A stretch of 64,000 bases of DNA. It comes from Paenibacillus mesophilus. Lineage in GTDB: Bacteria; Bacillota; Bacilli; Paenibacillales; NBRC-103111. The notes under the pieces were generated by a model. That model did no database searches. It saw nothing but the letters and a program-made list of their open reading frames with translations, and was not told the origin of the DNA. Positions within the stretch are counted from its first letter, which is position 1, and each line of letters opens with the position of its first letter. The stretch is from assembly GCF_005938385.1 (NCBI RefSeq), contig NZ_VCRA01000005.1, forward strand, positions 62,001 through 126,000. The letters run 5' to 3'. The translations under genes were made by a program, and so were the position numbers. Shown here piece by piece: positions 1-8,946 of this stretch.

Positions 1-108
1 CCAAACCTCTGGTACATCCACTTCGAAAAGAAAGAAAGACCATTGGTATTTGCCAGAGAAGTTCGCAATGCGTTGAGCGTTCTGACAAAACGGATTGTTC
101 GACCGTAA
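1..108 (+). CDS. C-terminal end of an unidentified protein (partial)
   Basis: Frame 1 is open from the first base to a TAA at 106-108 and encodes 35 residues ending in KRIVRP. The gene starts before the window. It is followed after about 95 bases by a hairpin terminator, which fits a real gene end. The short tail is rich in Arg and Lys and shows no motif I recognise, so no function is offered. Confidence 0.45.
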   Translation, partial: PNLWYIHFEKKERPLVFAREVRNALSVLTKRIVRP

Positions 109-201
109 TAGGGCCAGAAACCCTATGCTGTTCCTCACGAAAGACCAAATAATTATGCTGTTTCTTGAATGGTGGAAAGAAAATGTTTGACGGATATAAC
201 A

Positions 202-224
202 GGCTGAGGGAGATCCCCTCAGCC
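202..224 (+). terminator. hairpin terminator
   Basis: GGCTGAGGG pairs with CCCTCAGCC across a 5-base loop, followed by a T-rich stretch (CTTATTTGATTT). It lies between the partial gene on the plus strand and the convergent SBP gene ending at 309, and probably serves the plus-strand gene. Confidence 0.7.
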
Positions 225-308
225 CTTATTTGATTTAATATCTTCAGCCGGACAAACTGTACCACAAAGATTCTGTTAACTCCGCAATGCGGCAGCAAAC
301 GAGTTGAG

Positions 309-1616
309 TTATTTTTGCCGGTTCGTTTCAATATTTTTCGATATTTGTTCTTCCGCTTCCCTCAGTGCCGTGTTAATATCCTTCTCCCCTTTGACAACCG
401 GTTCGATGGCGCGAGTTATATATTCTTCCGCGAACGAATCGTATTTGCTAACCGGAAGCGCTTTCGCAGCGTTGGTTTTAAAGGCGGCTTTCACATTCTT
501 GCCTTGCAAGTAAGCCAAGTTTTTACCGAATTCCTGCTCTATGTTATTTGCCTTCAATACCGGCAGCCGCGCGTTGCGGGCTATTTCCGTCTGCACCTCG
601 TCGGATAAAATCGTGGAAATGACTTGAAATGCTTGATCTTTGTATTTGCTTTGCGCCGTGACATGAAGAATCCACTCATCCACCTGCATGCCAGTGTTGG
701 GGCGTTCTTTGAATGACGGGTACTGGGCCAAATCCCAATTCAAATCCTGCGTATCCTTCAAATTCGGCAGGTTATTATTTGAAGCGAGCATAGCGAGCGT
801 CCGTTCTTTCTTAAATTGATCGAAACCGGAGCCGGCATAACGGGGTGTGCTGTTTCCGGGAATGTCGTAGATGCTTTTCAGTAATTCGAATATTTTTTTC
901 CAGTTATCATTGTTCACGGTCGGCTTCTCCGTTACCGGATCGATAAAGCCGTATGACAGCACCGAAGCTACTCGGGTCGATTTATCCGGCTCCAAGCCCC
1001 GATACTGCCCGCCGCCGTCGCTGCGCGACACTTTTTTGGCCAGCTCTCTGGCATCCTCCCAAGTCATGCCGTCCTTCGGATACGGGACACCAAATTTGTC
1101 GAAAATATCTTTATTATAGTAGAGACCACTGAAGTGCATCGTCCATGGAAGACCGATTAAGTTATTTTGCCGGCTTGCCGACTTCACCGATTCTACGGCG
1201 ACCGGGTTCAAACGGGAAAGGTCGAAATTGAATTTTTTGATCAGCGGTTCGATATTATCTTCCATTCCGGTTCCTACAAACCGGTAAATGATCGGTGAGG
1301 CGGTCATCACCAAATCCGGTATGACGCCGGAGGCCATCAGCTTATCGAAACTGTTATCCGGCTTGGATAAATCGATGGGCTCGATCGTAATGTACGGAAA
1401 GCGCTTTTTCACTGGCTCCTCAACGTAATTCTTGAACTCGTCAGGTCCAAGCCATCCCATGCTCAGCGCGAATTTGATCGTGACGGGCTCGGTCGAAACT
1501 TTAGGCGGAGCTTTGTTATCACCGGCGGGCTGCTCACTGGCCTTGCCGTCATTTCCGCTGCTGCAGGCGGTTGCGAACAACAGTAGTGAAAGTGCGGCCA
1601 TTCGTTTCATTGCCAT
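309..1616 (-). CDS. extracellular solute-binding lipoprotein (sugar ABC transporter, family 1)
   Basis: Predicted binding lipoprotein of a carbohydrate ABC importer, 435 residues, anchored outside the membrane. The N-terminus has Lys/Arg, a hydrophobic stretch and a lipobox ending FATAC, followed by a Ser/Gly/Asp linker. The middle carries DKFGVPYPKDGMTWED, which recurs in the three other SBPs of this window. An upstream ATG (1631) is in frame, but the GGGGGAA stretch sits at the right distance only for the ATG at 1616, so I chose that start. The DUF1861 gene lies immediately upstream on the same strand (49-base gap), suggesting co-transcription. No permease or ATPase gene is adjacent. Family assignment is secure; the ligand is unknown, with an oligosaccharide inferred from context. 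Confidence 0.9.
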   Translation of the reverse strand: MAMKRMAALSLLLFATACSSGNDGKASEQPAGDNKAPPKVSTEPVTIKFALSMGWLGPDEFKNYVEEPVKKRFPYITIEPIDLSKPDNSFDKLMASGVIPDLVMTASPIIYRFVGTGMEDNIEPLIKKFNFDLSRLNPVAVESVKSASRQNNLIGLPWTMHFSGLYYNKDIFDKFGVPYPKDGMTWEDARELAKKVSRSDGGGQYRGLEPDKSTRVASVLSYGFIDPVTEKPTVNNDNWKKIFELLKSIYDIPGNSTPRYAGSGFDQFKKERTLAMLASNNNLPNLKDTQDLNWDLAQYPSFKERPNTGMQVDEWILHVTAQSKYKDQAFQVISTILSDEVQTEIARNARLPVLKANNIEQEFGKNLAYLQGKNVKAAFKTNAAKALPVSKYDSFAEEYITRAIEPVVKGEKDINTALREAEEQISKNIETNRQK

Positions 1617-1665
1617 GTCTTTTTCCCCCATTCATGATTGTCCCAATCACCCCCAACTTCCTCCT

Positions 1666-2616
1666 CTAGACAATACGCCCATGTCCTTCGAACGGATAGT
1701 CGATCGTAATACGCCCCGCCTGGCAATCACCAATGCCGCTGTAAAGATCGGCCTTGCCGTCTGAACGCATCACAATTCCCGAAGTAAAGACGCAGTCGAT
1801 CAAATGCGGTGCCTTGGCAGGTCCCGGCGGGTAGCAGGGACGACTTCCGATCAAATGAAGGTCCGAGGGCTCTCTGGTGGTTGGATCGAAGACGAAGGCC
1901 ATGTTCAGGTACACCTTCACTTCCCCTCCGTTCTCATCCTTATCCCGATAGCAAATGTGGCCGATGATGCCGATTTTGCCGCTGTCGAGCAGATAAGCCT
2001 GATTAACGCCTCCCCATTCGCCTTCCCCGAAGATGCCGTGAATGTACGGTGCGTTCTCGATGACGTTCGCAGATAACTCTTCCAGTCTGTCAACGAACGT
2101 GAAGCCGATCATGGATTCGCTCCCGTATTTGCCTCTCGTCTCCGCGCCGCGCGGACGCGAGAAGACGCCGATCTTGCCATCCGACAACGGAACAAGGCGA
2201 ATATCCTTCATTCTGTTAGGTCCGGTAGTGAAGTAGTACAAATTGTGGAGGTCGGTGCCCCGGAAGAAATAGCCGAAAAACGTGCTGTATCTTCCACACT
2301 GATATTGCACATGAGTCCCACCCATTACAAGCTCATCACCGATCTCACAGATGTAAGGGTCCTCCAGTGTATAGATCATGCTATCTTCCACCACGGTCCA
2401 TTCATCCCGCCCCGTCTCCTCGAACAGGCGGACCCAAGAGCGGGCCCATTCCTCGCGACGTTCTACCCGCCCGAACAAATAGCGCTTCCCGTCCCGTATG
2501 AACGGAATCGAAATATTGTAGACATCAAAACCGTCCACGCCATGAAATACCAGGGTCTCACTCTCATAGATCTTTTTTGTCGCTTCAAATTCAATTCTTT
2601 GTGTCTGCAGGGTCAA
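1666..2616 (-). CDS. DUF1861 / MTP-1 family protein (GH130/GT108-like five-bladed propeller enzyme)
   Basis: A 316-residue protein matching the DUF1861 family. Leishmania members of this family (MTPs) are beta-1,2-mannan glycosyltransferase/phosphorylases related to GH130. Family-like stretches visible here are LEDPYIC, MGGTHVQ, SRPRGAETRGKYG and the GVNQAYLL segment, spread over a repeated beta-strand pattern typical of a propeller. No signal peptide is seen, so it should act in the cytoplasm on an imported oligosaccharide. It starts with TTG at 2616 behind AAGGAAGG. The gene lies between two SBP genes on the same strand, which fits phosphorolysis of a transported mannoside. The exact substrate and direction are inference; a hydrolase role is also possible. 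Confidence 0.75.
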   Translation of the reverse strand: MTLQTQRIEFEATKKIYESETLVFHGVDGFDVYNISIPFIRDGKRYLFGRVERREEWARSWVRLFEETGRDEWTVVEDSMIYTLEDPYICEIGDELVMGGTHVQYQCGRYSTFFGYFFRGTDLHNLYYFTTGPNRMKDIRLVPLSDGKIGVFSRPRGAETRGKYGSESMIGFTFVDRLEELSANVIENAPYIHGIFGEGEWGGVNQAYLLDSGKIGIIGHICYRDKDENGGEVKVYLNMAFVFDPTTREPSDLHLIGSRPCYPPGPAKAPHLIDCVFTSGIVMRSDGKADLYSGIGDCQAGRITIDYPFEGHGRIV

Positions 2617-2893
2617 ATTTCTCTACACCTTCCTTTTGTTTTTCGTTTTCCGTTGAAACGTAAAATATTGGGGTCTTTCGCTCCATCCGGCCATTCTTCT
2701 TTTAAGGAGAGCGGATTTTATACGTAATGGCGGGACTCAGTGGCGGTGTTTCCATTTCCTCGGAGGACTTGCAGCCGGACAAGCCTATTACGAAAGCAGC
2801 GTCCGCCATTCAGCTTGAAACTATGGGCAGGGCTTCGTATTCATCAGATACCTGCTCGTAAAATGTTTCACGGAAAAATCAGAGGGTCATCGG
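2617..2893. other. intergenic stretch without a convincing gene
   Basis: 277 bases between the DUF1861 start and the end of the next SBP gene. Open frames here are short and lack ribosome binding sites. I saw no clear hairpin terminator and no recognisable gene remnant. It presumably holds the promoter for the DUF1861-SBP pair. Confidence 0.4.
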
Positions 2894-4207
2894 TCACTTC
2901 AACGATTGCAGAGCAGTTTGTTCCTTGATATACTGGTTCAGCTTGTCCTGTGCATTCCGCAAGGCGGTATTGACATCGGTCCCTTTCAGGATCACCTCGT
3001 TGCCTGCTTCTACAATTATGCTTCTGCCTTTCTGATCATATTTCGTATGTTCATGCATGCCCGGCAGGAGGGTGAAGAACGCATTCGTATTTTTCCCCTT
3101 CAGGAATGCCAAGTCCGCGCCGTAATCTCTCTTCGTTTCTTCCGTTTTCTTCAATATCGTTATTCCGCCGCTCTTATTGATTGACTTCTGCACCTCTTCG
3201 CCGGAGACATGAGACACCACTTGATAAGCTTGATCCTTATGTTTGCTTGTTGCGGTCACAATCATGTTATGCGCTTCCGCCTGCCATGCGCTGCCCTTGC
3301 CTTTCTCAAACGTGGGGAGAGTTGCCATGTCCCAATTAAACTCCTGACCGGCCTTGACCACTTTATCGATTTCGCCGATAGTATCCGCACCCCAATAGCC
3401 GGCCATAGCGACCTTTTGATCTTTCACAAACACGCCGATCGAGTTGCTTGTAATTTTGCCGTCCTTCACATACCCCGGAATGTCATGCAACGATTTATTC
3501 CAGTTCAGCACCTTCGCCCAACCGTCCGTTGTCAACACGGCTTCGTTCGTCTGCTTGTTCACATAAGGCAAAGAAAGCCCCATTGCCATGCGGTCCGTTC
3601 CTCCCGTGTAGAAGCCCAGATATTGAACGCCTCCGTCACTGCGAGTCATCCTTCGCGCCAAATCGAAAGTTTCCTCATAAGTCATGCCGTCCTTAGGATA
3701 AGCGATTCCAAATTTATCAAATAGGTCTTTGTTATAGAAGAGAGCGGGGATGTTCATTCGAAATGGCAGCGCCGCCATTTCGCCTTTTTGGCCAAATTTC
3801 TTGATGGCTTCTATCGTGACCGGATCGTATTTGGACAGGTCCGTTCCGAATTTTTTGATATACGGATTCAGATCCTCAATGATTTGCAATTCCTGTATAC
3901 CAGGAATCCCCGGCAAACCGGTCATCAAAATATCCGGCACGTCACCCGCCGATATCAAATCCTGTAGCTTGCCGCCAACCCACTCCAAGGTAATATGCGG
4001 ATATTTTTTTTTGATCGGTTCAACAAAATAAGTCTCAAACTCTTCTTTGGGGAAAGCACCATAGGCAACATAAAACTTTAATGTAACAGGTTCCGTTCTG
4101 ACCTCGGCCGGATCCGTGCTTTTTCCGCCGGACTTATTTTGACTTTGGCAGCCGATATTCAGGAGCAACGCTAAGACTGTGGCGGTAAGTACCAACTTCC
4201 TTTTCAT
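2894..4207 (-). CDS. extracellular solute-binding lipoprotein (sugar ABC transporter, family 1)
   Basis: 437-residue binding lipoprotein, a paralog of the protein encoded at 309-1616. The signal sequence MKRKLVLTATVLALLLNIGC ends in a lipobox Cys at residue 20, followed by a Gln/Ser/Asn/Lys/Gly linker. The shared central motif reads DKFGIAYPKDGMTYEE. GGGGGA lies 6 bases ahead of the ATG. Like the other SBPs here it has no permease or ATPase neighbour. A 36-codon ORF with a strong ribosome binding site precedes it by 22 bases. It is divergent from the ArsR-type regulator at 4622, a likely controller of this gene. The ligand is not determinable from sequence. Confidence 0.9.
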   Translation of the reverse strand: MKRKLVLTATVLALLLNIGCQSQNKSGGKSTDPAEVRTEPVTLKFYVAYGAFPKEEFETYFVEPIKKKYPHITLEWVGGKLQDLISAGDVPDILMTGLPGIPGIQELQIIEDLNPYIKKFGTDLSKYDPVTIEAIKKFGQKGEMAALPFRMNIPALFYNKDLFDKFGIAYPKDGMTYEETFDLARRMTRSDGGVQYLGFYTGGTDRMAMGLSLPYVNKQTNEAVLTTDGWAKVLNWNKSLHDIPGYVKDGKITSNSIGVFVKDQKVAMAGYWGADTIGEIDKVVKAGQEFNWDMATLPTFEKGKGSAWQAEAHNMIVTATSKHKDQAYQVVSHVSGEEVQKSINKSGGITILKKTEETKRDYGADLAFLKGKNTNAFFTLLPGMHEHTKYDQKGRSIIVEAGNEVILKGTDVNTALRNAQDKLNQYIKEQTALQSLK

Positions 4208-4229
4208 TAAAATTCCCCCATCTTAAACT

Positions 4230-4340
4230 TTATTCATTAACTTTTGACACTGTGCTGGTGAAGCTCTCGTTACCCCGGAACAGGAAACCGCTTTCGCAAC
4301 TCCGTACAGTTTGTTTGGTTTGTATCATTTCTTGAGCCAT
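4230..4340 (-). CDS. possible 36-residue small ORF upstream of the SBP gene
   Basis: An ATG at 4340 preceded by a near-perfect AAGGAGG ribosome binding site opens a 36-codon frame (starts MAQEMIQTKQ, ends STVSKVNE) that stops 22 bases before the SBP start. The peptide has no membrane segment. It could be a translated leader, or the scar of a deleted permease gene whose ribosome binding site and first codons survive, since a permease would normally sit here. Evidence is limited to the ribosome binding site and position. Confidence 0.35.
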   Translation of the reverse strand: MAQEMIQTKQTVRSCESGFLFRGNESFTSTVSKVNE

Positions 4341-4361
4341 CTCCGAACCTCCTTTCTTATG

Positions 4362-4401
4362 GTTAATATAATTATTATCTTAATTACTTACTAGTTAATA
4401 T
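4362..4401. promoter_or_regulatory. putative operator region with repeated GTTAATAT motif
   Basis: The AT-rich divergent region between the SBP (minus) and the ArsR-type regulator (plus) carries GTTAATAT at 4362-4369 and again at 4394-4401. The same octamer occurs at 12667-12674 upstream of the GH2 operon, where a decayed paralog of this regulator lies divergently. A shared operator for this regulator family is inferred from that recurrence; there is no direct proof. Confidence 0.35.
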
Positions 4402-4621
4402 GATAGATATCATTTACCTTTTTGTCAATATTTAATGTACATATTAATCAATCAGTATCCGTATAAAATTCAAGTGAAGCGTTGCTTCAGCAAAATTCGT
4501 GCGTCAGAACCATCACTTTTATTTGTCTGCTTCCGCCTGCTTCAAAATGACTCGGGTGCGTGGAGCTTGTTGACTAATTAACAATTTGGTTATACAATTG
4601 GATAAGTTAGGAGCGTGCAGA

Positions 4622-5527
4622 ATGATCATAGACGTGACCACGACAAATATGAAAGTGCTGGAGTGCTTTTCTTCCGAAACGCGAGTTCGGATCATCGAAT
4701 TGTTGAATGAGAAGCCTTATAACATTGGTGAGCTCGCAGAGGCATTAGGCTTGTCATCAGCCATCATTACAAAGCATATCCAGAAGCTGGAGGAAGCAAG
4801 AATTGTTTTTACGGAGAATACGGTAGGAAAACGAGGTACGCAGAAGCGCTGTTCCTTGAATGTGGACAAGATGACGTTAGTGCTCCGAACGGCCGAAGAT
4901 GAAAAGCCGCGCAGCCAAACCGGATTTACGGTCGACTTACCGGTCGGACAATACATCCGGTATAAGGTTCGGCCAACCTGCGGCTTGGCGTCCTCCGTCA
5001 AGCGTATCGGTATGATGGACGACCCTCGTTATTTCGATGATCCCGAGCGTACAACGGCCGAGCATCTCTGGTTTGCAAGCGGTTTTGTCGAATATCGGAT
5101 TCCGAATTATTTGGTCGGGCAAGAAACCGCATCGTGCTTAACCATTTCTTTGGAGATTTGTTCCGAAGCGCCTTATTATAACGATAATTGGCCGTCGGAT
5201 ATTACATTTTCTATCAATAGCATCGATGTTGCTACTTGGACCTGCCCGGGAGATTTTGGCAGCAAGCGCGGGCAATACACGCCCGAGTGGTGGGTCGATA
5301 CACAATACGGACTTATTAAGGTCCTCTCCGTTACCGATGAAGGTACATTTATCGATGGGGTAAGATTTTCGGACGTTCGTATTGATCAACTGAACATAAA
5401 AACAGGACAGGAGCTGCTTTTTCGAATCTCTTGTCCCGAATCCGCTGCAAATTGCGGAGGTGTCAGCCTTTTTGGCAAGAACTTCGGCAACTATCCGCAG
5501 GACATTCGAGTAACGGTTTCGGTTTAG
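4622..5527 (+). CDS. ArsR-type helix-turn-helix regulator with a large C-terminal domain
   Basis: A 301-residue one-component regulator. Residues about 8-80 form an ArsR-like winged helix (LECFSSETRVRIIELL, then IGELAEALGLSSAIITKHIQKLEEA). The remaining about 220 residues form a beta-rich domain with several Trp residues (NDNWPSDITFSIN, CPGDFGSKRGQYTPEWW), plausibly for carbohydrate sensing. An upstream in-frame ATG (4586) exists, but GGAG lies 8 bases before the ATG at 4622. It is divergent from the SBP gene, suggesting local control of sugar uptake. Scars of paralogs occur at 7287-7355 and 12764-12928. The DNA-binding assignment is firm; the effector is unknown. Confidence 0.8.
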   Translation: MIIDVTTTNMKVLECFSSETRVRIIELLNEKPYNIGELAEALGLSSAIITKHIQKLEEARIVFTENTVGKRGTQKRCSLNVDKMTLVLRTAEDEKPRSQTGFTVDLPVGQYIRYKVRPTCGLASSVKRIGMMDDPRYFDDPERTTAEHLWFASGFVEYRIPNYLVGQETASCLTISLEICSEAPYYNDNWPSDITFSINSIDVATWTCPGDFGSKRGQYTPEWWVDTQYGLIKVLSVTDEGTFIDGVRFSDVRIDQLNIKTGQELLFRISCPESAANCGGVSLFGKNFGNYPQDIRVTVSV

Positions 5528-5553
5528 ATCTCTATGTTATGGATTGTAAAGTA

Positions 5554-5575
5554 AAGGGCTGGCTTCCCAGCCCTT
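5554..5575 (+). terminator. terminator of the ArsR-type regulator gene
   Basis: AAGGGCTGG and CCAGCCCTT form a 9-bp stem with a 4-base loop 27 bases after the stop codon of the regulator gene. The following sequence is only moderately T-rich (CCTCTCAC). Confidence 0.55.
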
Positions 5576-5752
5576 CCTCTCACAAGCTCTGATGGACTGC
5601 CTCTAATACATCCTTCTCATTTTTTTGCTGGGACATCGGGAAACGCGCGCCCCTATGTAAATAGCTTGCCACATCGTTCGATATGTGTTTTCCGTCTTAC
5701 GCCTGCAAGTGACCCATCGCTAATAGGTGTCGCTGAATCACTGATCGATTCC

Positions 5753-7243
5753 CTACCGCCCTGATTGACCCAGTACCATGATTTCCGATAAGGCGACAGG
5801 GCTGCTTCCCGGCTTCGAGGTGTCGGGCACAAACTTGATTTTTTTCGCTTTTTGCCCATTCAATTGGACAATAGCCGCAGCTCCCGGCTCCGTTGGGAAG
5901 CGGACCTCTTTCTTCTCCTTCCCGCTGTCCAGGATCAAGGTGCCCGATTGGAGCGCTTTAGCGGAATCACCGCTGTCGTAAATCCAGACACCGTTGATGG
6001 CGAAGGGCTGATCCCATTCAAGCTGAACCCAAGGGGAGGAATCGTTCGAAGCGGATATCCAATCCTGAGAACTCGTACGCTTATAAATACCGATTTCCCC
6101 GTCAACCAGAAATTTTAGATTGGAGGACTCGTCCGTAGAGCTTGCCGAAAGCTTGGCTTCACCTGCGATATTTTTCCATATGTTCGTTCCCGAAGGCAGA
6201 GGCTGCTCCGTTAACGTCGGGCCGTTTACGTACAACGTTCCGTCGTCGCGGAGGCCCATCCGGTCGATATGGAGCTGGCGGGATCCTCCCCCCTTCTTTA
6301 CATCGATATGAGAAGGATAGACAATGAAAAGCTCCTTCCCGTCCGGCGATGGCACAATACTGTGATGACCGGTTCCGGAAACTTGAGGATAGTTCGCGCT
6401 CAACACGGGATTATTCACATATTTTACGAACGGTCCGAGAGGATTTTTTGACGTTGCGTAACCGATCGCATATGACTTCCCGCAATAGCAATTTGCCGAG
6501 TACATCAAATAATAAGTGCCTTTGTGCTTGTGTACCCAGCTTCCTTCATTCCATCGTTGTTTGCCGGAAGATTCCCACGTCTGTTCCGGGTGGGTTAGCA
6601 TTCGCGGTTCGCCGATAACGGATTGCAGATCGTTACTGAGCTGAGCCACATGAATTTGGCTCTCGGAGTGATCCCCGACCGTATGAAGGTCTACGGAATA
6701 ATACATATAAATCTTGCCATCATCGTCAAAAAACACAAAAGGATCAATCGTTCCATAGCCGAAATCAAACAACGGCTTCTCGGATAAGGTATGGAAAGGA
6801 CCTGTCGGCTTGTCGCTGACAGCGACGGAGATCCTCGGGTAGTCCTTCCCTTTAGTGGCGGAAAAAAACATATAATACTTCCCGCCGTGCTCTTTCACGT
6901 CCGGAGCCCAAAATTTATTGTCCGCCCATGGAACCTCTCCGCCGTTAAGAGCAATACCCGCGTCTTTCCAATGAACCAGATCGGGTGAAGAGTAGGCCTT
7001 GAATTTGTTGCCCCCCGTCGGATACATATAATAGAGGCCGTTCGAGTCCCGGAAAACGCTTGGATCCGCAATATTCTTTAAGAGCGGATTGTGATAGGAC
7101 GTCCCGTCCGGCGCTTTGCCGACAACAGGGGTCTGTGACTCAGTAGCTTTCAATTCATTCGAAGTCGGACTTGTTCCCGATTTGCAACCGACCATCATGA
7201 CCGATACAACGGTCATCAGTATAACCGTTTTCATTAATCGCAT
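5753..7243 (-). CDS. GH43 glycosidase lipoprotein with C-terminal discoidin-like module
   Basis: Exported glycosidase of clan GH-F, probably an arabinan- or xylan-side-chain enzyme, 496 residues. The signal sequence ends in lipobox VSVMMVGC (Cys20). The GH43 five-bladed propeller spans about 45-345, with expected catalytic acids Asp60 (IADPSV), Asp167 (GTIDPF) and Glu233 (WNEGSW). Residues about 365-490 (ESSNLKFLVDGE through ALSEIMVLG) resemble an F5/8-type carbohydrate-binding module. In-frame start codons exist upstream, but AAAGGGGGAA sits properly before the ATG at 7243. It is the last gene of the GH2-MBL-GH43-sulfatase operon and a clear paralog of the cytoplasmic GH43 at 8947: the two share IDRMG(L/F)R(D/E)DG and YVNGPTLT(E/D)QP. 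Confidence 0.88.
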   Translation of the reverse strand: MRLMKTVILMTVVSVMMVGCKSGTSPTSNELKATESQTPVVGKAPDGTSYHNPLLKNIADPSVFRDSNGLYYMYPTGGNKFKAYSSPDLVHWKDAGIALNGGEVPWADNKFWAPDVKEHGGKYYMFFSATKGKDYPRISVAVSDKPTGPFHTLSEKPLFDFGYGTIDPFVFFDDDGKIYMYYSVDLHTVGDHSESQIHVAQLSNDLQSVIGEPRMLTHPEQTWESSGKQRWNEGSWVHKHKGTYYLMYSANCYCGKSYAIGYATSKNPLGPFVKYVNNPVLSANYPQVSGTGHHSIVPSPDGKELFIVYPSHIDVKKGGGSRQLHIDRMGLRDDGTLYVNGPTLTEQPLPSGTNIWKNIAGEAKLSASSTDESSNLKFLVDGEIGIYKRTSSQDWISASNDSSPWVQLEWDQPFAINGVWIYDSGDSAKALQSGTLILDSGKEKKEVRFPTEPGAAAIVQLNGQKAKKIKFVPDTSKPGSSPVALSEIMVLGQSGR

Positions 7244-7286
7244 AGCTGTTCCCCCTTTCATCACAGCGTCGCGTTCACCAGCCCGA

Positions 7287-7355
7287 TTGTTCCGAAGCGC
7301 CTTATTATAACGATAATTGGCCGTCGGATATTGAGTAATGGTTTCGGTTTAGATC
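7287..7355 (+). repeat. deletion scar of a second copy of the ArsR-type regulator gene
   Basis: Bases 7287-7332 are identical to 5158-5203 inside the regulator gene (46 bases), and 7333-7355 match 5508-5530, the gene's last codons and beyond, with one mismatch. The two pieces are joined directly, so a former copy lost the equivalent of 304 internal bases and all of its 5' part. The scar lies between the sulfatase stop and the GH43 lipoprotein start, in the opposite orientation to both. It shows that a paralogous regulator once stood here. Confidence 0.85.
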
Positions 7356-7357
7356 GC

Positions 7358-8887
7358 TCATGATCGCTCATTTTCTTTCCTCTTATCTTCGTAGTTCAAT
7401 GTAACGGTCGTATTCATAGGGAGGCGATCCTCTTTGGCCATCGACCACAGGAGCAACTTCCTCTCGAGCCCGTGAACGATTGGGTCATAGGCCGGGTCGC
7501 CGAACAAGTTCGTCAGCTCGTGCGGGTCGCTCTTCATGTCGTACAGCTCCCCTTCCCCGTTCGCATAGATGTTCAGCTTCCAGTCGCGGGTGCGGATGCT
7601 TTTCCCTTTGCCCAGCCAGGCTTCGCGGTACGCGCACCAGACGAAGTACCGTTCGTCGAACGGATGCTCCGGCCGGCCGGTCATATCCGCGAGCTTCAGC
7701 GGCTCTCCCTCCTCCCCGCTTTCCATAACCACATAATCCCGAGGGACGTAATCCTGCTCCGACCGAAGGAACGGCGCGAGGCTCCGGCCTTGGCAGCCGT
7801 ACGGAACCGGTACTCCTGCCATCTCCAGCAAGGTCGGCATGACGTCAACCAGTTCGACCATATGAGCGGTACGCTTCGGTCCTTCGTAACCTGGCGCATA
7901 GACGATAAACGGTACATGCGTAAATGAATCGTAGAACCCATTATGCTTCTGGATGAGCCCGTGCGCCCCCATGGAATCCCCGTGATCGGAAGTGAAGACA
8001 ATAATCGTATTGTCCATTAAGCCGAGCGATTCCATCTTGGTGAAAACGATCGCGAGCGTATCGTCGATAAACTTGATCATGCCGTAGTGAATGGCCCGTA
8101 CCTTGCGGATCAAGTCGTCGTCGGCGCGATCCATCGCGTCCATCACGTGCATAACCTTTTGCCGCTCCGGCTTGCCGTCCAGATTGTCCTTGGGCGGAAG
8201 CGGCACATCGGCCGGATCGATCATACTGGCATATGGCTCCGGCACCTGATACGGGGTGTGCGGATCCGGGAACGACAGTCACGTGAAGAACGGCTTCTCC
8301 GGGTCTCTCACCTCTTCCAGATAATCTACCATCGATTGGCCGAGGAGGTAGGTGCCGCATTTCTCCGGTCTGGCCGGATTTGTGCCATGTCCGAGCGGGC
8401 TGTTCCAGCAGTTGCGCTCGGCCCATTCATGAGCTGTGATACTTTCCGGATCGTTCCGGTACCCGTCGACCATATGTCCGTGCTCGGCAAGCCGAACGTG
8501 ATCGAAAACTTGCCGCAGCAGACTGGCCTTCTCGGGAACGGAGCCCGGATAGTACGATTTGGCCGCGTCAATCATGAACGCGTGATTTTTCCCGATAATC
8601 GCGGTCTGATAGCCGTTCTCCTTCAACACCTGAGGCAGCGTTGTTTCGTTCGGGTTAATCAGCATATGATTTGCATGGACGCCGATCGTCGAAGCGTAAC
8701 GGCCTGTAAACATGGATGAACGCGATGGCGAGCATGCCGGATAGTTGCAAAACGCAAGCTCGAACAAGACACCCTTCTCCGCAAGGCGTTCCAAAGCCGG
8801 AGTTTGCAGCACCGGATTGCCGTACAGGCTTAACGTTTCCGCCGTTTGCTGGTCGGTTTGAATAAGCAGAATGTTGGGTCGCGGCAT
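7358..8887 (-). pseudogene. sulfatase gene interrupted by one in-frame TGA
   Basis: A formylglycine-dependent sulfatase (alkaline phosphatase superfamily), 509 codons. The N-terminal piece (202 residues, ATG at 8887 behind AAGGAGAG) has DQQ near residues 12-14 and the modification motif CSPSR with Cys52. After PFFT the frame meets TGA at 8281-8279, then continues in the same frame with LSFPDPHTPYQVPEPYA and the rest of the fold (TSDHGDSMGAHGL, LYDMKSDPHELTNL) to 7358. Family sequence suggests the stop replaced a Trp codon (TGG to TGA). Nothing else is damaged, so inactivation is recent, or the TGA is occasionally read through. It sits in the operon between two GH43 genes, implying a sulfated polysaccharide substrate. 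No anaerobic or FGE-type maturase gene is nearby. Confidence 0.88.
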
Positions 8888-8946
8888 CGGGTTCTCTCCT
8901 TGTAAAATAGACTATTTCACGCCGACTACGGCAGCCTACTGTTCAC

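Noticed and set aside
2740..2890. Possible S-layer-homology or permease remnant
   Set aside because: A short stretch reading DKPITKAASAI is suggestive, but too short and without frame continuity.
8279..8281. TGA in the sulfatase gene as selenocysteine codon
   Set aside because: The position is expected to be Trp, is not the active site, and no selenocysteine insertion hairpin was evident after it. Readthrough or error remains possible.
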